NCBI GenBank assembly: GCA_022448365.1
Contig: JAKVCS010000003.1
Location: forward strand, 930,001 to 994,000
Source of the DNA: Saccharospirillaceae bacterium
GTDB lineage: Bacteria; Pseudomonadota; Gammaproteobacteria; Pseudomonadales; Oceanobacteraceae
Reading direction: 5' to 3'
DNA length: 64,000 nucleotides
The notes beneath the pieces are model-generated. The model saw only the letters and a program-made list of their open reading frames with translations. It had not been told where the DNA came from and did no database searches. Each line of letters opens with the position of its first letter. Position 1 is the stretch's first letter. A program made the position numbers and the translations under genes. Positions 8,631-17,336 of this stretch are shown here, piece after piece.

Positions 8631-8667
8631 TGACGACTCGTCATTTTTGACGAGTCGTCAGATTATA
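8631..8667 (-). promoter_or_regulatory. tetR promoter with two palindromic operator copies
   Basis: TGACGACTCGTCA (8631-8643) and TGACGAGTCGTCA (8648-8660) are each 13-base palindromes with one central base, and they are reverse complements of each other across four T's. Leftward, a consensus TATAAT (8667-8662) sits immediately upstream of them with a weak -35 near 8683-8689, so a bound repressor would cover the transcription start. This is a typical autoregulatory TetR operator. Confidence 0.75.
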
Positions 8668-8794
8668 TGTCAATCAACGGAATTTGAAGCGGGAAATACG
8701 CACCTTTTCAGAACGCATTGTTTCTTATAGCAAACCAATAACGGTCTATTTTTCCGTAAACTCAAATAGATAACGGTATAAATAAAAACAATGA

Positions 8795-10072
8795 TCAGCG
8801 GGTTAAGGTTTGTTTGTCACGAAAATCAACTTCGCGCCCCTGCAGTCGACTTGAAACAATAGTGGCCTGGCCGCGGCGGCCAACATTCATCAGTGTCTTA
8901 TCAAGCATTGACCAGCGGCGACTCAGCCAGTCGAGGCTCCAGATCAGCGGCGCCTGTAATGCTGGCAGCAGCTTCAAACCATATGTTGTCGGCAGATGCA
9001 GCGCTTTACGAATATCCCGCGGTATAAAAAAGCCGGCATACGCCCGATGCAACCAGTAAACAAAGGTTTGGTAAAGCGGGCTGCCAGGAACTTCGCGAAA
9101 AGCTTCAAGATAGGAACTGGCCAGTTCCAAACTGTCGCCATCAGGATTGATGCGACTGGCAATCGCGATCATGTACAACCAGTTCACACCGTCCTGACGG
9201 GTTTGTGGCAATAACTGGTAATTGTCTCCCATCAGGTAACCGGTGTAACGCCAGAGGTGCAACACGGCTTCGATGTCTTCATCGTCAAAACGCCAGCCCA
9301 ACATTTTACAGCCGAGAATCATCAACATCGAAAAGGCAACGTTGGTTGCCAGCGAATCACCCTGATTAATCGGTAACCCCCACTCAGCGGAATTCCAATC
9401 AGGGTGCGCTAATAACCGCCGGCGCACCAGCGCATGCATAATGCGCACACGAATCGCTGAGTTGTAACCTTTGGCATGAACATCCAACCCACCCGGTGTG
9501 GTAACGTCAAACCAGAATGATGTGGTCTCCGATACCCGATCAAATGAACTATTCCCATTTAATGCCCCGGTAAAGGCCAGTGGTTTGGCGATATCAGCAT
9601 TGGCGTAGCCACCTAACAACGCCAGATCTCCCAGCGCATACATGGCGTGGCGACCACAACGGTGAATGGTGCGACATGCCAGATCAAGCTTACTCTGGTC
9701 AACCCAGTCGGGCGTGTGTTCAGCTTTTTTAATTAAATTGAATAACGCCGGAGCCTGACATTCACCGTCATCATAAATCAGGGCGTCTGCCCCCTGTTCA
9801 ATACCCTGTTTTAATAGCTGCATCCCCTGCTGAGGTTTCATGCTGGCGAACAACTCTTCCGCCACTGCGTCAGCAACCGTATCAGATTGCATATACGATT
9901 CCGCAAAACGCTGGATAAGCGCATCATCCGGGTTGGGTTTATGACCAAAGAGTATTTTAAAACCCCAGCGAATCTTACTCGCACGAAAAGTACGATGACC
10001 GTCGGCAAACACAAAACGGTTGGGGATAACCACATTGGTGGAAGAGTGAGTTGCTTGCTGAGAGCTGGCCAT
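8795..10072 (-). CDS. MpaB/Lcp-type haem oxygenase family protein (DUF2236)
   Basis: This 425-residue protein has no signal peptide. The central region (about 190-300) contains the signature of the rubber-oxygenase/MpaB catalytic domain (PF09995): VRIMHALVRRRLL, then WGLPINQGDSLATNVAFS and LWRYTGYLMG. The family includes latex-clearing protein, a b-type cytochrome that cleaves polyisoprene with oxygen, and fungal MpaB, which cleaves a terpenoid chain. Bacterial relatives without a signal peptide are mostly uncharacterised and may act on intracellular isoprenoid or fatty chains. It lies upstream of tetR and the RND exporter on the same strand, separated by the tetR promoter, so a shared hydrophobic substrate is possible but not shown. 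Confidence 0.75.
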   Translation of the reverse strand: MASSQQATHSSTNVVIPNRFVFADGHRTFRASKIRWGFKILFGHKPNPDDALIQRFAESYMQSDTVADAVAEELFASMKPQQGMQLLKQGIEQGADALIYDDGECQAPALFNLIKKAEHTPDWVDQSKLDLACRTIHRCGRHAMYALGDLALLGGYANADIAKPLAFTGALNGNSSFDRVSETTSFWFDVTTPGGLDVHAKGYNSAIRVRIMHALVRRRLLAHPDWNSAEWGLPINQGDSLATNVAFSMLMILGCKMLGWRFDDEDIEAVLHLWRYTGYLMGDNYQLLPQTRQDGVNWLYMIAIASRINPDGDSLELASSYLEAFREVPGSPLYQTFVYWLHRAYAGFFIPRDIRKALHLPTTYGLKLLPALQAPLIWSLDWLSRRWSMLDKTLMNVGRRGQATIVSSRLQGREVDFRDKQTLTR

Positions 10073-10130
10073 AATTAACGTTTAGTATCAGTTGTTATTT
10101 ATGGTTATTGGAGCACAAGGGCGGGAAAAT

Positions 10131-10164
10131 AAAAAACGACAAAGACTGGGCTTTGTCGTTTTTT
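10131..10164. terminator. Bidirectional intrinsic terminator
   Basis: A perfect 14-bp stem (AAAAAACGACAAAG and its complement) with a six-base loop gives T-runs on both strands. It lies 17 bases past the leftward lipoprotein gene. Confidence 0.85.
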
Positions 10165-10180
10165 GCTCATCAATGCAGAG

Positions 10181-10861
10181 TTACTGAGCGGTCTCACAAA
10201 TAACAGCGAGATCAGCGGTTTCTGCCGCATTGAAAGTACCAGAGCAGTTGCTGTAGGTGACGACCAGATCGTTATCCCAGGTCACCCCGGAAAATGGTTC
10301 TGATCCACTTTGAACTAACATACGTCCTTTGGTTTCAGATTCACTCAATATCAGGGCTTTTTCAGAAGTACCGCCATCCTCATTATATTCCTCGACCAAT
10401 AATCGGTCCTCTGACATTTCCAGACGGCTTTCTATTTGTGTCTTACCATCATAATAAGTCTCAATTGAACCGGAATCGCCATCATCATTCTGAGTTATTT
10501 TCGTTACAACCCAATTGTTGTAAAACTCACCGTCATCCTCGCCATCCAGGATAATCTTCCAGGTATCCTGGCCACTTCCATCAACGTATTCGAAGGTGAG
10601 AAAGGCATTACCATTGCGGTAGGTCCAGGTTTCTTTGCCACCAGACTTGGCATAATTCGCATCACCGAGTTGATCAAGTTCCTGCTGGAGACCGGACATA
10701 ATACCCTGGCCTTTCGCCGAGAAAGCACTGGCTTGAGAATTCTGGCCACTTGCAAAGCTGAAGGCTGGTAATTTGGGATTAGAGCTACCATCTGAGTCTG
10801 AGTCGCTTCCACACGCTACCAGAAGTGATGATGCCATCATTAGAGGAATAAGGTGTTTCAT
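10181..10861 (-). CDS. Lipoprotein of unknown function
   Basis: This 226-residue protein has a lipoprotein signal: a basic start, a hydrophobic core and lipobox LLVAC with the acylated Cys at 17, followed by an Asp/Ser-rich linker (GSDSDSDG) that would favour the outer membrane. The mature part is rich in Asp, Gly and aromatic residues, with repeated short beta-strand-like segments (TWTYRNGNAFLTFEY, DTWKIILDG). Two late cysteines could form a disulfide. I do not recognise a family. It is monocistronic, with a strong terminator. Confidence 0.75.
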   Translation of the reverse strand: MKHLIPLMMASSLLVACGSDSDSDGSSNPKLPAFSFASGQNSQASAFSAKGQGIMSGLQQELDQLGDANYAKSGGKETWTYRNGNAFLTFEYVDGSGQDTWKIILDGEDDGEFYNNWVVTKITQNDDGDSGSIETYYDGKTQIESRLEMSEDRLLVEEYNEDGGTSEKALILSESETKGRMLVQSGSEPFSGVTWDNDLVVTYSNCSGTFNAAETADLAVICETAQ

Positions 10862-10995
10862 GGTTTCGTCCTTAAATAAGTTATGATCCTGAGTATTGAG
10901 CTAAATTCTCAACAGTTGAAAGTTTAACTAAGTTATCAACAAAGTCTGAGACCTGCGTCCGCAATCTCTGTGATATTTCTCACAACAGAGCCATA

Positions 10996-11031
10996 AAAAA
11001 AACCGCCAGGACGTTAACATCCTGACGGTTT
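10996..11031 (-). terminator. Intrinsic terminator of the desaturase gene
   Basis: Leftward, an 11-bp stem with one wobble pair (AACCGTCAGGA and its partner) is followed by TTTTTTTATGG. It is about 20 bases past the stop codon. Confidence 0.8.
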
Positions 11032-11049
11032 CATCAGTCGTTATCACCG

Positions 11050-12210
11050 TTAACCTGCAAATTGAGCCGTCATCAGTCGAAGACGCTCATGCTGCATCTT
11101 CAGTGAATACTCCAGCTCTTTATAACGGGTACGCAGCGCTGCTTTCTCCCATTTTACGAACAGATTACGCTTGGTCTGCTCATACTTGCCAGCCTGTAGA
11201 TCGGTCCATTCATTCAGCATGGCTTTAAACTCTTCGTACTCTTTTTCCAGTTGAACCGACCATTGCGCCAATACTGCTGGATCGCTGGACTTGGAAACGG
11301 CCAGTTTTTCCTGAGCACGTTTAAACTGCATTTTTACCATGGCGCGACGAATCTTAAAATCCGGTACAACTTTCAGATCGGAGGCCAGCCCTATCCAGGA
11401 GCAGACTTTAATGAACCATTTGGTTGGGTCCCAATGGAACCAACGAATACCGTTGCGGTAATCTGTCTGAAAAATATGGTGATAGTTGTGGTAACCCTCA
11501 CCGTGGGTGAGAAAAGCGAAAAAAGCGTTATCGCGAGCGGTATTCTCGTCTGTGTAAGGCTGCGACCCCCATTTATGAGCGATGGAGTTAATAAAGAAAG
11601 TAATGTGGTGAGCCATCACAATACGTAGGAATCCCGCCAGCAACAACATCCCCCAAAGATCGTCCGTCAATAGTCCCAGCATGAGTGGCACACCAATATT
11701 CATTCCCATAGCAATGACGACGTAGTATTTGTGCTGCCAGACCACAATCGGGTCTTTCATCAGATTTTTAACATTGTCGAAGTTAACTTCGCCGCTTTTG
11801 TATTTGCGTAACATCCAACCCATATGAGAGAACCATAAACCACGCTTAGCCGAATAAGGATCAAGATCCACATCATCACAATGGCGATGATGAACACGGT
11901 GGCCGGAACTCCAGGACAGGATGCTATTCTGAAACGCCATTGCTCCCCACAAGGCGTACCACAAACGCAGTAACCAGTGAGCCTGGTATGCATTATGTGA
12001 CCACAATCGATGGTAGCCACCTGTAATTGCCATGCCAGTCATCCACGTGATGATGACACAAGCGGCCCAGGCGGATGCTTCATACCCATAGGCAATGCCA
12101 TACCAGGGCACCAAAGTAACGGATACCAGTGTGGTTAGCGTAAACATAATCACAGGCACCCAGTTCAACGGTGCCTTACCTTGTTGCTGGGGAGAATTGT
12201 TATTGTTCAT
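11050..12210 (-). CDS. Acyl-CoA / fatty-acid desaturase (delta-9 type)
   Basis: This 386-residue integral membrane di-iron desaturase has the three histidine boxes of the family: HRLWSH near 67-72, HRVHH near 104-108 and HNYHH near 242-246. Hydrophobic pairs lie before the first box (about 15-60) and between the second and third (about 160-205). The family inserts a cis double bond in a saturated acyl-CoA or phospholipid acyl chain, using oxygen and an electron donor. The C-terminal 100 residues are charged and helical (coiled-coil-like), longer than in the shortest bacterial relatives. It is monocistronic. A role in membrane fluidity or in handling long-chain substrates is likely. Confidence 0.9.
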   Translation of the reverse strand: MNNNNSPQQQGKAPLNWVPVIMFTLTTLVSVTLVPWYGIAYGYEASAWAACVIITWMTGMAITGGYHRLWSHNAYQAHWLLRLWYALWGAMAFQNSILSWSSGHRVHHRHCDDVDLDPYSAKRGLWFSHMGWMLRKYKSGEVNFDNVKNLMKDPIVVWQHKYYVVIAMGMNIGVPLMLGLLTDDLWGMLLLAGFLRIVMAHHITFFINSIAHKWGSQPYTDENTARDNAFFAFLTHGEGYHNYHHIFQTDYRNGIRWFHWDPTKWFIKVCSWIGLASDLKVVPDFKIRRAMVKMQFKRAQEKLAVSKSSDPAVLAQWSVQLEKEYEEFKAMLNEWTDLQAGKYEQTKRNLFVKWEKAALRTRYKELEYSLKMQHERLRLMTAQFAG

Positions 12211-12453
12211 GATCGGTTGTAATCACATCCAAATGAAGGTGATGAGATCATACCTTATCCCGCTGCGCGGTGGTATCAGGCTGATCACGGACATGATCTC
12301 TGTGGATAGAAAAAGCGGACATAAGCCATAGAGGCGGGCTGTGGGTAACCAAACATCCCAATGGCCGACAATTTATTCCAGGAAAGCACAAGTCTATTTC
12401 CAGGTTAGCTTACTGACTGTTACGCCCAAAGTCCGTTTTTAATGCACAGTCGG

Positions 12454-13065
12454 CTATTGCGGCCTGGGCTTACTGATCAGTTCTCCCAATGCCGAGTATT
12501 CCGTGCCACCTAACCGCGCAACGGGATCAAGCTCTTGCGCCGATACAGTTAAACGTCCGTCAACTTCGCTGGCAATCGCGTCATCCAGATAGACCTGCTC
12601 AATTTCGAGAAAGACAACGCGCTGCGGCGCATCGCCCAGCTCGACCACCTGCTGAAACTTACACGCAAAAGCAACCGGTGCTTCTGCTATGCGCCCAAGG
12701 CCATGTTCTGCAAAGGGTTCGATCGTCAGACCCAGGTGCTCCACTTCACTTTCATGATCGCCCAGCGTCATCGCACTCTGGTTCAATGCCTCCAACTGCG
12801 CTAAGGAAGCAATATGAACCACGCAGCGGCCAGTGCGCTTCAGGTTGGCAAACGTATCTTTGGGTTGCCGTGCCATCTTGTTTCCAATCGAAACCACCAG
12901 CGTTGGCGGATTGGAACAAACCGGAGCAAAAAAAGAAAACGGCGCCAGATTCCGCTTGCCGTTGGCCTGCTCGGAAAGAATCCAGGCCACTGGTCGCGGC
13001 AATACAGTCTGTACTAGCAGATGATAAATCTGAGTAGGTGATAACTCGGTCAGGTTCAGTTTCAT
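12454..13065 (-). CDS. Flavin reductase family protein (FMN-binding split barrel)
   Basis: This 203-residue protein matches the flavin-reductase-like domain (PF01613; DIM6/NTAB group): PRPVAWILS near 23-31, NLAPFSFFAPVCSNPPTLVVSIG near 39-61 and K.T..NLKRTGRCVVH near 69-84. Such proteins bind FMN and reduce flavin with NAD(P)H, often supplying reduced flavin to a monooxygenase. No monooxygenase lies beside it; the neighbours are the desaturase (same strand, 243 bases downstream with nothing recognisable between) and the divergent ammonium transporter unit. The physiological partner is unknown. Confidence 0.85.
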   Translation of the reverse strand: MKLNLTELSPTQIYHLLVQTVLPRPVAWILSEQANGKRNLAPFSFFAPVCSNPPTLVVSIGNKMARQPKDTFANLKRTGRCVVHIASLAQLEALNQSAMTLGDHESEVEHLGLTIEPFAEHGLGRIAEAPVAFACKFQQVVELGDAPQRVVFLEIEQVYLDDAIASEVDGRLTVSAQELDPVARLGGTEYSALGELISKPRPQ

Positions 13066-13345
13066 AATAATGCTTCCTTTAATAAAGCTAATAAATCCGG
13101 TCGCTGCTGTCTGAAAATACGATCAACAAAGGCGCACATGAGGGACTGGCGTGCACCGTCATTGAACACCTATTCAATAAAATCACTTAGCGACGCTGGG
13201 TTTGGCCAGCGTAAATAAAACAGATTTACCAGCCCAAATTACAAAGCGGTCAAAATTGTAAAAATTATGACCCAATCGAACAAGTCTCAACCCGGAGCTG
13301 ATGACAAAGGGGTCAATTAAAATGTAATTTTTTGTATCAAGACTC
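13066..13345. other. Divergent intergenic region upstream of the amt promoter
   Basis: No gene is visible. The part nearer the amt start is AT-rich. I looked for NtrC sites (GCACC-N5-GGTGC type) and for a cobalamin riboswitch B12 box and saw neither clearly; GTGCACC at 13151-13157 is only half of an NtrC-like site. Confidence 0.4.
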
Positions 13346-13361
13346 TGGCATCACAACTGCA
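13346..13361 (+). promoter_or_regulatory. Sigma-54 (-24/-12) promoter of the amt-eut unit
   Basis: TGGCATCACAACTGCA matches the TGGCAY-N5-TTGCA consensus, with one mismatch in the -12 element. The invariant GG (13347-13348) and GC (13359-13360) are exactly spaced (12 bases between G-24 and C-12). It would start transcription near 13372, about 50 bases before the Amt start codon, as expected for a nitrogen-controlled gene. Confidence 0.7.
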
Positions 13362-13423
13362 ACAAACCGGTCAACTAACCGCGGTTTTTTCAGTTTATTA
13401 CAATCAGATCAGGAGAATTATCT

Positions 13424-14770
13424 ATGACACCTACCGAACTGGAAGCGCTGAAAAGTGCTTTCGAAATGCATCAGCAAATGAACATTGAGGTGTTCTATTG
13501 GTGGTGTACTGCCATTATGTTTATGATTCATGCGGGTTTTTTAGCCTACGAAATTGGTGCCTCACGGGTTAAAAACGCGTTGGCATCCGGTATGAAAAAT
13601 ATCCTCACCCTTGCCGTTATTATCCCAACTTTCTACTTTTTCGGATGGTGGATTTATAACGCTTTTCCCGGTGGCTTTATTCCTGTCGATGCAACTTCTG
13701 CATTGCCGTGGTCAACCAGTATGGGACCTGATGCCAAAGATTTGGGTACCGGTATTTTCTGGGCTGCATTTGCGTTATTTGGTGCAACAACCGGGTCGAT
13801 TATGTCTGGCGCCGTAATCGAGCGCATTCGCTTAAGTGCTTATTTAATTTTGACCATTGCCGTGGGTTCGGTGTTGTGGATCCTGGCGGCTGCCTGGGGC
13901 TGGCACCCGGATGGTTGGCTAACCGGCGTTCTTGGGTATCACGACGTCGGTGCATCCGGTGTGGTTCATGCAGTGGCCGGGTTCTTCTCTCTTGGTGTTC
14001 TAATCAATCTGGGGCCACGTATCGGTAAATACGTCGACGGACAAGCCATGGCGATTGTGCCACATAATATGCCAATGGCATTGATTGGTCTGATGATGAT
14101 TATTGTTGGTTTCTTCGGCTTCCTTGGTGGTTGCATTATTTTTAATGGTGGCGATACCGGCTGGACAACCATTTATAACAACCCAACCAATTTATCTGCT
14201 TTCGCTTTTAATACTCTGATGGGTTTTGCCGGAGGCGTTATTGGCGCATACCTCACTTCCCGTGAACCATTCATGACCATGTCCGGCGGCTTAGCTGGGA
14301 TCATCACCATTGCAGCAGGTCTCGATCTGTATTACCCGGGCCTGACCTTTATGCTGGCAGTATTTGGCGGCGCCACCATGCCGTTGTTTGGTAAATTTCT
14401 GGAAAGCAAAGGTATCGATGATGCTGTAGGTGCCGTTGCGGTGCACGGCTGGTGTGGTGTGTTGGGCGTGGTTTTCGTTGGTATTTTCGCATCCGGCTAT
14501 CCGAACGTGATCGAAGGTGCTCCGCAGATTAATTTCACGGGTCAGTTAACCAGCGCAGCAATTATGGTGGCATTAGGCTTTGTACCGGGTTACCTGATTT
14601 CTCTGGCACTGAAAAAACTCGGCATGTTGCGTGTACCACCGGAAGTTGAGGCAAAAGGTCTCGACCTGGTAGAAATTCCGGCGGTGCCATATCCGGAAAC
14701 CGTACCGGCACAGGACGTGGTTACGCAAACCACACCGGCAACGGAAAAGCTCACTCCGGCAGCGGGCTGA
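13424..14770 (+). CDS. amt: Ammonium transporter, Amt/MEP family
   Basis: This 448-residue protein has about 11 membrane helices and moves ammonium across the inner membrane. The pore twin-histidine pair is present as VVHAVAG (His182) and VAVHGWCG (His341). The hydrophobic N-terminal region starts near residue 22 without a cleavable signal peptide, and the C-terminal tail of about 45 residues is rich in Pro, Thr and Val. The sequence is of the divergent Amt group, not the glnK-linked AmtB, and no glnK lies next to it. A sigma-54 promoter precedes it, and genes for a tiny membrane protein and ethanolamine ammonia-lyase follow. The setting suggests recapture of ammonia released from ethanolamine, or scavenging under nitrogen limitation. 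Confidence 0.9.
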   Translation: MTPTELEALKSAFEMHQQMNIEVFYWWCTAIMFMIHAGFLAYEIGASRVKNALASGMKNILTLAVIIPTFYFFGWWIYNAFPGGFIPVDATSALPWSTSMGPDAKDLGTGIFWAAFALFGATTGSIMSGAVIERIRLSAYLILTIAVGSVLWILAAAWGWHPDGWLTGVLGYHDVGASGVVHAVAGFFSLGVLINLGPRIGKYVDGQAMAIVPHNMPMALIGLMMIIVGFFGFLGGCIIFNGGDTGWTTIYNNPTNLSAFAFNTLMGFAGGVIGAYLTSREPFMTMSGGLAGIITIAAGLDLYYPGLTFMLAVFGGATMPLFGKFLESKGIDDAVGAVAVHGWCGVLGVVFVGIFASGYPNVIEGAPQINFTGQLTSAAIMVALGFVPGYLISLALKKLGMLRVPPEVEAKGLDLVEIPAVPYPETVPAQDVVTQTTPATEKLTPAAG

Positions 14771-14835
14771 TCCACACCATCGTTATTTGTCTTTTAATTT
14801 TACCGCCCGCGCCTGATGCGGGCCAGGAGAGCTGT

Positions 14836-15006
14836 ATGAATTCATCACCGTTAACCAGTTGGGAAGGCGTTGCTGCCTATTTTACCTTCGCCGATAATCC
14901 AGTCGTCATCGGCGCGATGTGTATTGGCGCCGTTGCAATTTTTTGTGGTTTTATGGGTGCCATTATCAAACACGAAAATGAAAGCTTCGATCAGCACAAA
15001 GAGTAA
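14836..15006 (+). CDS. 56-residue single-helix membrane protein between amt and eutB
   Basis: ATG 14836 follows an AGGAG ribosome-binding site at 14824-14828 and opens a 57-codon frame ending with TAA at 15004-15006. The product has a polar start, one membrane helix (about residues 23-43, VVIGAMCIGAVAIFCGFMGA) and a charged tail (KHENESFDQHKE). I do not know a family for it. It lies 65 bases after amt, so it is probably co-transcribed and could be a small partner or regulator of the transporter. Its short length means automated gene calls may miss it. Confidence 0.65.
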   Translation: MNSSPLTSWEGVAAYFTFADNPVVIGAMCIGAVAIFCGFMGAIIKHENESFDQHKE

Positions 15007-15028
15007 CAGTCACTAAAACTCACTTAGA

Positions 15029-15057
15029 CCATGCCTGTCAGTGTGTGACAGGCATGG
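15029..15057 (+). terminator. Strong hairpin between amt unit and eutB (attenuator or terminator)
   Basis: A perfect 12-bp stem (CCATGCCTGTCA and its complement) with a five-base loop is followed by CTTAATTT. The T-tract is poor, so it may terminate only part of the transcripts, or protect or process the mRNA, setting the ratio of amt to eutBC. Confidence 0.55.
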
Positions 15058-15091
15058 CTTAATTTAGAAAGTAAAAACGCAGAAATAATAC

Positions 15092-16477
15092 ATGAGTTAT
15101 CAGATTTCCCTGGGACAACAGCAGTTTGTTTTTAATGACCTGAAAACGTTGATGGCCAAAGCCACACCATTACGCTCGGGTGACTGCCTGGCTGGAGTTG
15201 CCGCCCGCGACGAACAAGAGCGGGTAGCAGCACAATTAACTCTGGCTCAGGTGCCTTTAAAAACGTTTCTGCAGGAATGTCTGATTCCCTACGAAGACGA
15301 TGAAGTGACACGGCTGATTATCGACGAACACGACGCCGATGCGTTTAAACCAGTGAGTCATTTAACGGTAGGAGATTTCCGTAACTGGCTATTGAGTGAA
15401 CAAGCCACCACAGCCAGTCTGCAACAGCTGTCTCCCGGACTGACACCAGAAATGGTCGCCGCCGTCAGTAAAATAATGCGCATCCAGGATTTAATTCTGG
15501 TTGCCAATAAATGTGAAGTGGTCACACGCTTCCGCAATACCATCGGGCTAAAAGGCCACCTGTCCACCCGACTTCAGCCCAATCACCCGACCGATGATCC
15601 TGCTGGCGTCGCCGCCTCTGTATTAGATGGGTTGTTATATGCCAACGGCGATGCCGTTATTGGTATCAACCCCGCCAGTGACAATATTGAAGCCGTCACT
15701 ACATTAATGACCATGCTGGATGACGTTATTCAGCATTATCAGATTCCGACTCAAAGCTGTGTATTAACCCACGTCACCACCCATATTGAAGCCATTAACC
15801 GCGGAGCGCCGGTTGATCTGATTTTTCAGTCCATTGCCGGCACCCAGGGCGCCAATGACTCATTTGGCGTAAACCTGAATATTCTGCAAGAAGCCTATGA
15901 TGCTGGCCTGAGCCTCAAGCGCGGCACAGTGGGTAACAACCTGATGTATTTTGAAACTGGCCAGGGAAGCGCCCTCTCCGCCAACGCTCATCACGGTGTT
16001 GATCAGCAGACTTGTGAAGTCAGAGCCTATGCTGTGGCACGCAAGTTTAATCCCTTGCTGGTGAACACTGTGGTGGGCTTTATCGGTCCGGAGTATTTGT
16101 ATAACGGCAAACAGATTATTCGTGCGGGATTAGAAGATCATTTTTGTGGCAAATTGTTAGGCCTGCCGATGGGCTGCGATATTTGTTACACCAATCACGC
16201 CGAGGCAGATCAGGACGATATGGATATGTTACTGACTCAGTTTGCTGCCGCAGGAGGAACTTTTATTATGGGAATCCCCGGTTCTGACGACATTATGCTG
16301 AATTATCAAACCACCTCCTTCCACGATGCGTTGTACGCCCGTGAACTGCTGGGGTTAAAACCAGCGCCGGAATTTGAAGCCTGGCTGAAGCAAATTGGAA
16401 TTTTTAATCAGCACAATCATTTGGCTTTTGGTGGTCAACAACTGCCTGACGCTTTTAAGCACGTACTTGCTCAATGA
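15092..16477 (+). CDS. eutB: Ethanolamine ammonia-lyase large subunit
   Basis: This 461-residue protein is close to the usual EutB length (about 453). EutB and EutC form the adenosylcobalamin-dependent enzyme that splits ethanolamine into acetaldehyde and ammonia; EutB is the TIM-barrel subunit with the substrate site. Recognisable segments are RLQPNHPTDDPAGVAASVLDG near 162-182, ETGQGSALSANAHHGVDQQTCE near 289-310, and GLPMGCDICYTNHAEADQDDM in the last third. It is followed by eutC. No eutA reactivase, no microcompartment shell genes and no acetaldehyde-dehydrogenase gene are in the neighbourhood, so this is a minimal, nitrogen-scavenging arrangement. The enzyme needs B12 made or imported elsewhere. 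Confidence 0.95.
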   Translation: MSYQISLGQQQFVFNDLKTLMAKATPLRSGDCLAGVAARDEQERVAAQLTLAQVPLKTFLQECLIPYEDDEVTRLIIDEHDADAFKPVSHLTVGDFRNWLLSEQATTASLQQLSPGLTPEMVAAVSKIMRIQDLILVANKCEVVTRFRNTIGLKGHLSTRLQPNHPTDDPAGVAASVLDGLLYANGDAVIGINPASDNIEAVTTLMTMLDDVIQHYQIPTQSCVLTHVTTHIEAINRGAPVDLIFQSIAGTQGANDSFGVNLNILQEAYDAGLSLKRGTVGNNLMYFETGQGSALSANAHHGVDQQTCEVRAYAVARKFNPLLVNTVVGFIGPEYLYNGKQIIRAGLEDHFCGKLLGLPMGCDICYTNHAEADQDDMDMLLTQFAAAGGTFIMGIPGSDDIMLNYQTTSFHDALYARELLGLKPAPEFEAWLKQIGIFNQHNHLAFGGQQLPDAFKHVLAQ

Positions 16478-16510
16478 CAGCCTGCGTAAAAAATCACCAG
16501 GAGCAACTCG

Positions 16511-17317
16511 ATGACCAATGATTTTATTCACGATAACCCCTGGCAGAGTCTGCGTCGCTACACCGATGCCCGTATTGGCTTAGGCCGGGCTGGCATCAGT
16601 CTGACTACTGATGTGCATCTGCAATTTCAGCTGGCTCATGCCAGAGCCAGAGATGCGGTGCACCTGCCGCTGGATTTTACTGCATTAAAACAACAATTGG
16701 AGGATTGCGGTACAAGCTCGTCATCCATTTTTAAGGTACGCAGCCAGGCATCAGATCGTGCAATGTATTTACAACGCCCGGATCTGGGCAGACTGTTGCA
16801 TGAGGAGGATCAACGGCAACTGCAACAGGTAACTCCAACGGAGTTTGATATCGCATTTGTGATTGCTGATGGCTTGTCATCGGCGGCTGTCAGTCATCAT
16901 GCCAGCAATATGTTGTTGGCGATTACCTCGGCACTGGCCGCCACATCGTTAACTGCCGGTCCGGTTGTTCTGGCAGAACAGGCACGGGTCGCCATTGGTG
17001 ATCCAATCGGAGAAGCGTTAAACGCACGTATGTTAGTGATGTTAATTGGCGAACGTCCGGGCCTGAGTTCACCCGATTCCTTAGGATGTTATTTCACCTG
17101 GCAGCCACAAAGTGGCAAAAACGATGCTCACCGTAATTGTATTTCTAATATCCGGCTTGAAGGGCTGAGCTACGAAGAAGCGACACACAAACTGATGTAT
17201 CTGATTTTGGAAGCGCATCGACGCCAGCTGTCGGGCGTTAACCTGAAAGATGAATCCGATAACGGCAAACAGAGGCTGGAAAAGAGTCCGGCTAACTTAC
17301 TGCTGCAATCTCAATGA
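16511..17317 (+). CDS. eutC: Ethanolamine ammonia-lyase small subunit
   Basis: This 268-residue protein is the cobalamin-binding partner of EutB. Family hallmarks are [14 protein letters not shown] near 18-31, [13 protein letters not shown] near 112-124, the VAIGDPIGE segment near 161-169, [20 protein letters not shown] near 179-198 and RNCISNIR near 210-217. It begins 33 bases after eutB, preceded by AGGAG at 16499-16503, and ends 19 bases before the next small gene, so translation is probably coupled within one transcript. Confidence 0.95.
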   Translation: MTNDFIHDNPWQSLRRYTDARIGLGRAGISLTTDVHLQFQLAHARARDAVHLPLDFTALKQQLEDCGTSSSSIFKVRSQASDRAMYLQRPDLGRLLHEEDQRQLQQVTPTEFDIAFVIADGLSSAAVSHHASNMLLAITSALAATSLTAGPVVLAEQARVAIGDPIGEALNARMLVMLIGERPGLSSPDSLGCYFTWQPQSGKNDAHRNCISNIRLEGLSYEEATHKLMYLILEAHRRQLSGVNLKDESDNGKQRLEKSPANLLLQSQ

Positions 17318-17336
17318 ATTTTACCGGAGTTTAATC

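Noticed and set aside
12489-13037. 182-codon rightward frame opposite the flavin reductase
   Set aside because: It lies antisense within a clear flavin-reductase gene and has Gln/Pro/Arg-rich composition typical of a shadow frame.
13066-13345. NtrC enhancer sites or a cobalamin riboswitch upstream of amt-eutBC
   Set aside because: Both would fit the biology, but I could not find a full GCACC-N5-GGTGC pair or a B12 box; only the sigma-54 core is clear.
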